Positions 56,541 to 64,000 of a DNA stretch of 64,000 nucleotides are shown here, piece by piece (the first letter of the stretch is position 1; each line of letters starts with the position of its first letter). The DNA comes from Thysanoteuthis rhombus (lineage: Eukaryota > Mollusca > Cephalopoda > Oegopsida > Thysanoteuthidae). The position numbers were made by a program, and so were the translations under genes. Under the pieces are notes generated by a model that saw only the letters and a program-made list of their open reading frames with translations, was not told where the DNA came from and ran no database searches. The stretch lies in contig OY735209.1 of assembly GCA_963457665.1 (NCBI GenBank), forward strand, positions 5,479,417 through 5,543,416, written 5' to 3'.

Positions 56541-57425
56541 CTATCCAGTGTGTGTTTGGTAGTGCTTTTTTAAAGTTGAACTCTGAGAAAATGATAAACC
56601 ACAGACTTCACAAGAATATGGTTTCTCTCCAGTGTGTGTCTGAACATGTTTTTTCAAATTTGAACTCTGTGAAAATGCTGAACCACACACTTCACAAGAA
56701 TATGGTTTCTCTTGAGTGTGTGTTCGCATATGAGTTTTTAAATTCGAACTCCGTGAAAATGCTGACCCACAAACATCACAAGAATATGGCTTCTCTCCAG
56801 TATGTGTTCGCATGTGGCGTTTTAAATGTGATCTAAGTGAAAATGCTGCTGAACAAACTTCACATGAATATGCTTTTTCACCAGTGTGTGTTTTCATGTG
56901 CCTTTTTAAATCTGATCTCCATGAGAATGCTGATCCACACACATCACAAGAATATGGCTTCCATCCAGTGTGTGTTCGCATGTGACTTTCTAAATATGAT
57001 CTCAATGAAAATGCTGAACCACACACATCACATGAATATGGTTTTTCCCCAGTGTGTATTCGCTTGTGTCTTTTTAAATCTGAGCTCCATGAAAATGCTG
57101 ATCCACATACATCACAAGAATATGGCTTCTCTCCAGTATGTGTTCGCATGTGACTTTCTAAATGTGCTCTCATTGAAAACATTGAACCACACTCTTCGCA
57201 TGAAAAGGGTTTCTCTCCCGTGTGAGTCCGTGTGTGAGTTTTCAAAGATGAACTCTTTGAAAATTCCGAACCGCACACATCACATGAATATGGTTTCTCC
57301 CCAGTGTGTGTTTGCACATGACTCTTTAAATGTGAACTCTGCGCAAATGCCAATCCACACACTTCACATGAATAGGGTTTCTCTCCAACATCTATCTTTC
57401 CATGAGAACTCTTTTTAACAGACAT
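56541..57425 (-). CDS. Gene D: C2H2 zinc finger protein, 10 fingers (294 aa)
   Basis: Ten intact fingers after a short N-terminus, [20 protein letters not shown]. The ATG at 57425 is chosen; the open frame extends upstream (VQNVNMS) but without an ATG. Fingers 3-4 ([16 protein letters not shown]) and 5-6 ([16 protein letters not shown]) form two copies of a finger pair. Linkers vary: TGWKPYS, TGEKAYS, TQEKPYS. The frame ends at TAG replacing the linker GAG (THTG-stop), so the product is truncated by a nonsense codon and one further finger follows in frame. Predicted role: nuclear DNA binding. The first exon copy (61717-61768) has lost its ATG through a one-base insertion, while the donor is intact. 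Confidence 0.9.
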   Translation of the reverse strand: MSVKKSSHGKIDVGEKPYSCEVCGLAFAQSSHLKSHVQTHTGEKPYSCDVCGSEFSKSSSLKTHTRTHTGEKPFSCEECGSMFSMRAHLESHMRTHTGEKPYSCDVCGSAFSWSSDLKRHKRIHTGEKPYSCDVCGSAFSLRSYLESHMRTHTGWKPYSCDVCGSAFSWRSDLKRHMKTHTGEKAYSCEVCSAAFSLRSHLKRHMRTHTGEKPYSCDVCGSAFSRSSNLKTHMRTHTQEKPYSCEVCGSAFSQSSNLKKHVQTHTGEKPYSCEVCGLSFSQSSTLKKHYQTHTG

Positions 57426-57686
57426 ATTGACATTCTGCACACAAATTGAGCCTATGTTTAGTGTCCTTTTAAAGAATCGTTTTCAGTATGAAGACTTAAA
57501 AACACATGATCCCATCTGATGAGAAGGTTTTTTTTGCTCAATTTTTCATTCCATTCACTGCAAATATAGCTATTCATCCTTTCTATATATTTTCATACTT
57601 AACATTGAATTGATGCTCATAGTTTCTCTCTCTAAAATTCAGAAATAGCCATCAGAAATCCATTTCTTTTCAATCGCAGTTGAGAT
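57426..57686 (-). other. Gene D 5' leader of the finger exon
   Basis: The acceptor at 57687 reads GTTTTTCACAG|ATCTCAACT on the minus strand. The phase 0 reading ISTAIEKKWISDGYF resembles ISTEVDKKG of gene C and then stops. The leader contains GAAACTATGAGCATCAATTC, homologous to gene C. Confidence 0.65.
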
Positions 57687-57704
57687 CTGTGAAAAACAAA
57701 GAGG
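57687..57704 (-). promoter_or_regulatory. 3' splice acceptor of gene D finger exon
   Basis: CCTCTTTGTTTTTCACAG in minus-strand sense, same type as the sister genes. The inferred intron runs to the donor at 61716 (about 4 kb) and contains the retroelement fragment, a family M copy and the 5S-like unit. Confidence 0.7.
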
Positions 57705-57934
57705 AATTATTAGAGATATGTTTATGAATTTTTTGCAATAAGAAATTCATATGAAATCAGTTTGGATTTCAATGAAATCCAGCATATCTCATAATTCATA
57801 TCAAAACATGAAGTTAGAAAAGAAAAATAGAATAAAAAAACAAAGCAAAATAAATCACATCCCTTCTGTATCTCTAGTTACTTAAATGGGAAACCATGTT
57901 TTTTGAGATTATTTTCTTGCTTTTTACTCAACCA

Positions 57935-58640
57935 TCAGAAGCAGATGTCATGTGGTACACAACCTTCATTGAGTATTTCAACCCTTATACTACAACAACG
58001 CCTCCCAGTTGATGAGTCAACTGTGATAGGCAGATCACTGCCCGTTGACTTCTGGCTTTCAATTTTTCTCCTCTTGCCTGCTTCATATCCAGCACAAAGC
58101 ACATTAGGCTTTTTTGTCCATCCAATGAATTGCTCGCTTTTGTCTTTTTTGGTCCAAGCCGAGTGCTGATAACAGCCATCCCACTGATTTTGCAGGGAAG
58201 CCATTACAGCCAACTTCCACACTGATTCTGCGCAGGAACCACTACAGCCAATCTCCACAGGAGACAACCATGCTTGCCATCCTTTGTCCATGCATTCCCT
58301 CATCAAAGGCTGATATTTCAGGGCCTTTCTCTCATGCCCCCCCCCCCTACGACCCTCCTCTCAAGCATAGTCAGCACAGTTCAGTGTCTGGATGAAGAGT
58401 GGTGTGTACCTCCATTGAGAACTGCAGTCACCTATCTGCGTTGACCCTCATCTCCCAGTACCTGACAGTTTGCAGTAGATTGGGTTTTGAAGATCTGGCT
58501 GAGGAAACCCTGGTTCTTTCTCTAATGAAAGTTATAATTGTCTTAATGTTCATGCTGGCAGACCTCTTGTTGCATATCTCAGTGTATCAGCCAGAGATAG
58601 GAGCACCTGGCTATGAAAATTATGCTTCTTCATGAATGTT
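57935..58640 (-). mobile_element. Retroelement C-terminal fragment (WEMRV...GWQAWLSPVEIGC type)
   Basis: The minus strand encodes RYWEMRVNADR, LQFSMEVHTTLHPDTEL, ERKALKYQPLMRECMDKGWQ and AWLSPVEIGC, then SVWKLAVMASLQ. From memory, the order WE.RVD.G..L.FP, TTLRPD, ERK..KY..L...C...GW.....PVE.GCRG is the C-terminal region of a widespread class of animal retrotransposon polyproteins. The RPD...E.T segment resembles a restriction-like nuclease fold, which is uncertain here because the E.T part lies in a frameshift and poly-G stretch (58335-58350). Frameshifted and isolated from any reverse transcriptase, so inactive. It lies in intron 1 of gene D. Confidence 0.7.
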
Positions 58641-58944
58641 GCATAATTTTGTAAAAGACATATTAGAGAACATGTAAAGATAATTTGCTATATTTCATAG
58701 CAGGAGTTAAGATAGTCTACAACTTTGAGAGGAGTCATTGATAACCCAACCTCTCCTTTGCAATTGGCCCAATAGTAGTGTTAACATCAAGAATGTCCTG
58801 ACAAGAGTCAGGAATTAAAATGTTAAAAAAAAGACATATTTTTTTTATTGAAAAAAAAATTCTGTTCTTAAGGTATTGCTATTCATTGAAGTCTTGTCAC
58901 ATTTTAAGCTTTTTGATATTACCAACAAAAAATGAAAACAGGAC

Positions 58945-59347
58945 TGGTTGGTCACTTAATAAAAACCATTGTGACCATGTTTTTTTAACTAAATTGAAAA
59001 ATTGAAAAATTGGGAAAAGGGATGATGAATAAATTACTTCTCACCTTTTGATGGGCAGTGATCACTAAAAAAAGGCTGAATTTCAAAAATATAAGCATGA
59101 ATGTAACTGGACACTGAAGGGTTGATCTAGCATAAACCTACACTTCAAATTGAACCTCTTGGAAAAACCCATTTTGAGTGAAATTTCATAAAATAAAAAA
59201 AAATTTTTTTGACATTATTAGGGGTAAATGTTGAAAGTTTCAGTCATCTTACTCCATTGGTGTGCGCTGTATGCATGGTAGACAGTCAGCCCAACTTGAA
59301 AACTGAAGAAACCTTTGTAAGCAGTTTTGGTTAATGGTTTCCAATCA
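58945..59347 (+). mobile_element. MITE-like family M, copy 12 (full length)
   Basis: 5' end GGTTGGTCACTTAATAAAAA then CCATTGTGACCATG; body CACCTTTTGATGGGCAGTGA, AAGGGTTGATCTAGCATAAA and TCATCTTACTCCATTGGTGT; 3' end TTTTGGTTAATGGTTTCCAA. It lies in intron 1 of gene D. Confidence 0.75.
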
Positions 59348-59927
59348 TCAACTGACAGAGTTATAAAAATATGGTTAGGATTTGTTTTTTTTTTTAGATT
59401 TGCATCTGAGGAACAAGATGAATAACCAACACCACAAGAAATTGCAAGAGCAAAGTATGTCCCACTGGATCCCTCATAAAAGTGTTGAGAAATGTAGATC
59501 AACAGAGAAGATGGGTCATGCCATGAGGAAAGTGGGTGCTTGTGTAATAACCTACAGTTTGTGTGCTCCTATTGTGATAACAGACATTGCGGCAGAAAAG
59601 ACTATTTTCCCTTTTCCTGTATTGATCCAGTATCAGCAAGGGAAATGTAACATGGAGGAGCACGTTTGACTCTTATGGTACAAGCTAAACACTAATCTTT
59701 TACTTAGAATTACAAAAAAATTATGAAAAAAAAAGGATATCTAATCAACAAAATTGGTGATTGCAGCCTCTTGATCATATGAGTATGGTGGCTCCTAGGA
59801 GAGCTGTCACATGTTCTTCATAGAGTTGCATGTGCTTGAGAAAGGACCAGTTGCACAGTCCACTCCTAGCTTGGTGAGATGTTCTGTCAACAGAGCATGA
59901 CCTGAGACAGCTGCAGAACAGTCTTGT
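59348..59927. other. Unassigned DNA next to the 5S-like unit
   Basis: Open frame 59382-59669 (95 codons) has no recognisable domain. 59750-59927 is moderately G+C-rich and is continuous with the 3' side of the 5S-like unit on the minus strand, so it may be the body of a 5S-headed SINE. Confidence 0.4.
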
Positions 59928-60047
59928 TTCTGTGTACATCACCTGGGATTCCCAGACAGTCACCCATCTGGTAATGACCAGGCTTGACATTGCTCAAGTT
60001 TGGTGATCTCATGAAAACCTGTGCATCCAATGCCATTTGGGCATATA
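59928..60047 (-). pseudogene. 5S rRNA-derived sequence (pseudogene or SINE3-type head)
   Basis: The minus strand reads GATCACCAAACTTGAGCAAT, GTCAAGCCTGGTCATTACCA, GATGGGTGACTGTCTGGGAA and TCCCAGGTGATGTA. It parallels the animal 5S rRNA 3' two-thirds (GATCACCGAAGTTAAGCAAC, GTCGGGCCTGGTTAGTACTT, GGATGGGTGACCGCCTGGGA, ATACCAGG) at about 80 percent, and GGATGCACAGGTTTTCAT extends the match to the 5' part. Internal box A and box C of 5S genes are recognisable. There are too many changes for a functional 5S gene and no T-run terminator follows directly. 5S-headed SINEs (SINE3 class) are known in animals, so a SINE is the likelier reading. Confidence 0.8.
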
Positions 60048-60671
60048 TAAACAATATCAATTCCATCTTGGAGGTCTGGATATGAGATCAGTAGAAGAAA
60101 CTTGATCTCCTGTTTCAAGAAAATTACCCCCCCTCAAAAACGAAATCGTATCAAAGATGATAAATTAGGTAGTATACAATGATGAAAATGAGTTCGGGGA
60201 AGTAAGTATCCTGCAAGGTGGGGTTCTGTGAATAAGGTGAATGATAATGTCTCCATTCGTAGATATTGAATATTTATATCGCATTCAAAGCAGATTGAAA
60301 CACATACCCCATCCCCGTGTCAATCCCTGGTATAATCAAAAGAAAAAGAATGATAGATTAGTGAATACATAAAAAACATTTTGCTCAGTCATTGAGGAGA
60401 GACATTTCAATTTTTTTCTACCAAAAGTTCAATTTTTATGATAGATTACAGTATCTTCAATTCAAGTTTTCTGATCACAAACTAGATATTGAAGATTATT
60501 GCACATAAACTAGGAGTTAGATTTCCTCCAAAAATAATGCAAAAAATCAGAATTAATCGACCACGCTTTAGTGGAAACTGCATAAAATCTCATTTCATTG
60601 ATTTCCAAAAATCTAGCCACTTTTAGCCTTAATCACCGTTCCCCCAAGTTGCCAATGGTTGCCGTCATTTG

Positions 60672-60726
60672 ATTATACATTTTGACAGAAAAAATTTTTT
60701 TAGGAGCCTTTGTATGCTGGTTAAAC
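60672..60726. repeat. Left arm of an inverted repeat bracketing the gene D promoter region
   Basis: GGAGCCTTTGTATG (60713-60726) preceded by ATTATACATTTT. The exact inverse CATACAAAGGCTCC is at 62185-62198, followed by the inverse of ATTATACTTTTT. Confidence 0.55.
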
Positions 60727-61716
60727 ACCACCGTACGTTCATATATGTCAAACTAAAGATTACTTAGTTACATTCTAAATAGACGTAAACGGACGTTCGG
60801 ATCGCAGATATTCCGACAATGACTACGGTGAGGACGTTTCGGCCTCGTTTTGTTTGTAAAGGAAAATCACTCCCTATTAAATGCGATTTAAAATGAAATG
60901 CGACCATAATATGCAACTTTAATGCAACGTACAATAATAATATAATGACTGTTGTTTTAGTATTTCATAAAGATTTAAAATGAACCTTTTATGGCTAAAT
61001 TTTCGTTTCAGGGATATAAAATGTTTAGATTCGTTTGTTATGAAATAATAAGTCGAAAAACATTTTCTCAAGTAATTTTATGTGAGTGTGAAATTTTCAC
61101 ACCCGTTCACACTTGATGTCAAAATGACGCTCAAATAAAAAGAAAAATAGACAGGGAATTCATGAGGGGAAAACAGAAAAAAAACAACACTTGGCCATGG
61201 TTTCTGCGTTTAATAACAAAAACGAGACAGTCAATGTCCGAGATCGAATCGTCCTACAAGCGTGAATAGAAACTCTTCCTAGAACCTCAAAAATAATTTT
61301 TGTTTTTTGTTTGACTTTTATGAGAGGTAACGATAGTCTTATTAATTGAAAGCGAACAAAATTTTCATTAATAAATATTTCAAAACAATCATTTTCAGAA
61401 CTATCCACAATCACTTTGTTCCGAAATAATATCTAAAAACAAAACCATCTTTTGATGCGTTTTTCAGAAAACAGAAAAGATGAATGAAAATATCTTGAAA
61501 TAATCGGAATAATCAGACTTCAATAAAAAGGAATCGTCTGATTCCAGATTAATTTTTAGATAAAGGATAAAATAGGATTAAATATTGAAAGATTAATGCT
61601 TATTGTTTATGAGAAACGTCATTTCTTTGTTCAATTTACAAAAAGACTTTTTGTCTCTTTTGGCAAAAATTCATTTTTATTTCTAAACAAAGAAAATAAG
61701 AGAACGTTATACTTAC
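60727..61716. other. Donor-proximal part of gene D intron 1
   Basis: 61085-61180 is a relative of the GTGAGTGA hairpin at 19989-20110 (TTCACACCCGTTCACACTTG, CTCAAATAAAAAGAAAAATA). 61462-61716 is nearly identical to 47440-47704. Open frame 61160-61414 is not credible. Confidence 0.55.
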
Positions 61717-61768
61717 TTCTTTCTCTTTTCTTTCGTCTGATTTTTCTTCCTTAAGGAAATGCAACAAT
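61717..61768 (-). pseudogene. Gene D first exon, ATG lost
   Basis: Encodes LHFLKEEKSDERKEKE in the register of the gene C exon and ends in the same GTAAGTATA donor, but an inserted base turns the ATG into ATTG. The exon may still be spliced as untranslated leader. Confidence 0.65.
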
Positions 61769-61870
61769 AGACAAAAACAGAGAAACTAATGAATTTTAAA
61801 CCAAATAAATATTTCGGGCTTCAATTTTCTTTAAAAAATCTTTTGTTTGCGATCAGAAAATGATTAGTGA

Positions 61871-61895
61871 AGAGCGTAAGTCAAGGGAGCTAATC
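61871..61895 (-). promoter_or_regulatory. Conserved promoter-side motif of gene D
   Basis: AGAGCGTAAGTCAAGGGAGC then TAATC in plus-strand sense, about 113 bp upstream of the first exon. It has two substitutions relative to the gene A motif. Confidence 0.55.
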
Positions 61896-62184
61896 GATGA
61901 AAACAATATTCAACAAAACAAAGATATACTATGTGGGATCCAGAAATCAAGCAGCAATTTTATTTGTTCATTTTTGTTATTTCTCTTATTTTCTTATTAA
62001 ATACAATCGAGCAATAAATTGGCTTCCGGAAATATAGAAAAAAGTTCTTTCACTGTTGCCGAAAATAGCTGAGACTGGCTAGATTTCACCTTTTATTTTT
62101 CCTAGCTAAACTAATGGCTAAAAACGTCAAGACGTACGGAGAATTAAACGGAGGCTGCTGAAATGTTAAGTACACTCCAAAGTT

Positions 62185-62210
62185 CATACAAAGGCTCCAA
62201 AAAGTATAAT
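62185..62210. repeat. Right arm of the inverted repeat bracketing the gene D promoter region
   Basis: CATACAAAGGCTCC followed by AAAAAGTATAAT; partner at 60672-60726. Confidence 0.55.
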
Positions 62211-62397
62211 TATACAACGTATCGATCAGAAATTAACTCTATAATGAAAATAAATCGAAAATATGATTATGATCATTAAATAAAATTTCTATTAAAAAAA
62301 AATTTGTTCATTAATTAAATCTCAGATTTTATTAGATGAAAGAATATCATTATGTGATTTTTTTGCAGACTTTTCTTCCCCTCCAGGTTAATTTTTT

Positions 62398-62445
62398 GAT
62401 CACAACGTTTCGGCCGTTGTACCCAATGGGCGTCTTCAGGTGATG
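62398..62445 (-). mobile_element. Transposon-derived CAACGTTTCGGCCGTTG segment
   Basis: The plus strand has GATCACAACGTTTCGGCCGT then TGTACCCAATGGGCGTCTTC. The minus strand reads SPEDAHWVQRPKRCDQ. From memory, similar CCGAAACGTTG words preceded by a TGAAGAC/GATGAAG phrase occur near the 3' ends of several animal retroelements. Only this short piece is visible, so the class cannot be assigned. Confidence 0.45.
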
Positions 62446-63169
62446 AATGGATGAATTTTTTCATCATTGGGACATACAAATGCCCATCTCATTGGTCATG
62501 TGGAAATGTCCGCATTCCATTATTTAGAATTGAGTGTTATTTATCACTTGTTTCCCCAGTTGTTAGTTGTAATTGGTGTTCAAAGGTCCACAAAAAACTT
62601 TACATTATTGATAAATTTGTCAAGTAAAGTCTATTAAGTAGAAACACTGGCGTACCGAGGCACGAAGCAACAATTTTCTTATTGTTAACTGGGTGATCAG
62701 TTAATACTGAATAAAGTTACCTAATTCTTCTTGTCTTTTTGTTGGGTTTTGATAACTGAAAAAGCCAAATTTTATACATTTATTAAAGGAAAATGTCTCT
62801 ATGGGCATATCTGTGAACAATCTACATTAGAAATTTGTATTCAATATTAAAATTGACATTAATCCAAGTTAAAATGACCAGAATAAAAGTGAATAGAGAG
62901 TCATAAATAATGAATATTTTTTTCAAAACTGAAAATTTACAGAAATGATAAAGATAATTTCATATACAGTTGTCCCTTGAGCAGTACTCTTGAATCATTC
63001 TAAAATTTTCCATACTGTTCAGAACCGCACAGTTCAGGGTCTTGAAAAACGTATTTTCCAAAGCTTACACTTGGTTGAATCAATTTGCAAAGTAATTCCT
63101 TAGTTGTACTAAAACAAAACCCACATTATTCAGAACCGCACTATTCAAGGTATTGTGGTGCGTGAGTGA

Positions 63170-63172
<3 letters not shown>
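62446..63172. other. Mostly unassigned; weak family M fragment
   Basis: 62690-62775 (ATAAAGTTACCTAATTCTTC, TGTCTTTTTGTTGGGTTTTG, ATAACTGAAAAAGCCAAATT) resembles the internal part of family M. The words CAGAACCGCAC and CAGTTCAGGGTCTTG recur at 63020-63050 and 63130-63150 as a short tandem. No gene was recognised. Confidence 0.4.

Positions 63173-63232
<60 letters not shown>
63173..63232. repeat. (TA)n microsatellite
   Basis: About 30 TA units. The isoleucine-tyrosine proteins predicted across it on both strands are artefacts. Confidence 0.95.
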
Positions 63233-63235
<3 letters not shown>

Positions 63236-63454
63236 TAGCCACTTCAATGTAGCATTGTTCTTACCATTGAGCCAAATAGCCACTGGAAATGCAAAGGTTC
63301 AAATATATAAAGCTCCCTATTCAGGGCTGAGCACTCTTTTAGTGAGGTAACTCGTTCATTGTAAGCTTGTGCAATGCTCTTCCATGGGAATAGAGCACAC
63401 TGGTGGATGGGGAATATATGCTAAATAGATATATCGCTTAAATTCAACCTTATT

Positions 63455-63545
63455 AACCGTCCAGTTCCATGGAGCAGAGGTAGGATACTGGCCTCTTGGT
63501 CTGAAATGAAGGTTTCAATCCTACCTTGTGGTACTGGATGGGATA
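63455..63545 (+). mobile_element. tRNA-like SINE head
   Basis: TGGAGCAGAGGTAGGATACT (box A-like) and AAGGTTTCAATCCTACC (box B-like, matching GGTTCRANNCC with one change) lie about 30 bp apart, as in a tRNA gene. The CCTACC/GGTAGGAT pairing resembles a tRNA arm, but the cloverleaf is not complete. The head family is different from that at 24966-25345. Confidence 0.5.
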
Positions 63546-64000
63546 ATGGATAGTGTATACCTACACTGAAGAGATGTAATACAACAAAACAGCTGTCTGT
63601 GGATAACACAATAATATATATATATATATATCCATATATTTTTTTTTTTCTTCCCCATTACAGGAAATGGTAATCCAAAATTCAGGATGCATTACCCTCG
63701 AGTAGGGGTTAGCCAGCTTGTCCCACATTTGTGATCTTGTGCCAGACTAAGCTAAGTTTAATAAATACCTATTTGGGTTTGTATTGTGGCTTTCCCCCCA
63801 GCATCAGTTTTGATAATTCAAGACCTGTTAAAAGCTGTGAATTCAAATTTTTTCACTCAGAGGTTTTTGAGCAAAACAATCTCCAAATCAATATTTCCTA
63901 CAATTTAGCCTCATGACATTTAGATAATCTTTGAAAATATTCTGAACAGACTTGAGTATAAAAAACTTTCATCAAAGTTGACGTTGATAGATCTGAGGTT
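63546..64000. other. Unassigned DNA to the window end
   Basis: Short ATATAT and T-run at 63613-63650. Open frame 63731-63916 has no domain. No feature supported. Confidence 0.4.

Noticed and set aside
59928-60047. Functional 5S rRNA gene
   Set aside because: About one base in five differs from the animal consensus, including the GAAGTTAAGC region, and no terminator T-run follows directly.
63080-63350. IYIYIY proteins on both strands
   Set aside because: Direct translation of the TA microsatellite.

Overview
This is a window of animal nuclear DNA, A+T-rich and mostly non-coding. Coding is confined to a cluster of poly-C2H2 zinc finger genes; the rest is a dense layer of decayed transposons, SINE-like units and satellites. 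Long single-exon arrays with the repeat [26 protein letters not shown]-like LINE relics, tRNA- and 5S-like SINEs, GATA arrays and the word TCAAGGGAGATAA fit a mollusc, and the C2H2 expansion suggests a cephalopod. That assignment is inference: another invertebrate with a C2H2 expansion cannot be excluded from this window alone.

Layout. Four minus-strand zinc finger genes (A to D) lie head to tail. Their finger exons are at 3930-4827, 15476-17015, 44851-46164 and 56541-57686. Each has a matching small first exon 1.5 to 4 kb upstream, at 7623-7673, 20652-20702, 47705-47755 and 61717-61768. The first exon ends in GTAAGT, and a shared promoter-side motif (TCAAGGGAGATAA or a close variant) lies about 100-120 bp further upstream. 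Each finger exon opens with an acceptor of the form ACAG|AT. A fifth gene (E, finger exon 33427-34349) lies on the plus strand between B and C. It has the same type of acceptor but no recognisable first exon in the window. All five arrays are flanked by, or contain, decaying fingers: nonsense codons in linkers, lost cysteines and frameshifts. This is birth-and-death evolution seen in progress.

Mobile DNA. A MITE-like family of about 350-450 bp (called family M here) occurs about a dozen times. Other elements are a 1.1 kb terminal-inverted-repeat element whose core is a 36-bp minisatellite (26898-27998), an hAT-type element with an 8-bp target duplication (42923-43314), a 5'-truncated LINE (28343-29133) with an older relative at 245-482, a second LINE lineage (35925-37140), a retroelement C-terminal fragment (57935-58640), several tRNA-like SINEs including an inverted pair at 9.66-9.97 kb, a 5S rRNA-derived unit (59928-60047) and several hairpin-forming repeats.

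How it works together. The zinc finger proteins are presumably nuclear DNA-binding factors whose contact residues differ from finger to finger. The shared first exon and promoter suggest that the whole regulatory unit, not only the finger exon, was duplicated. No prokaryotic features, CRISPR arrays or operons are present. All similarity statements are by eye; no alignment or database search was run.
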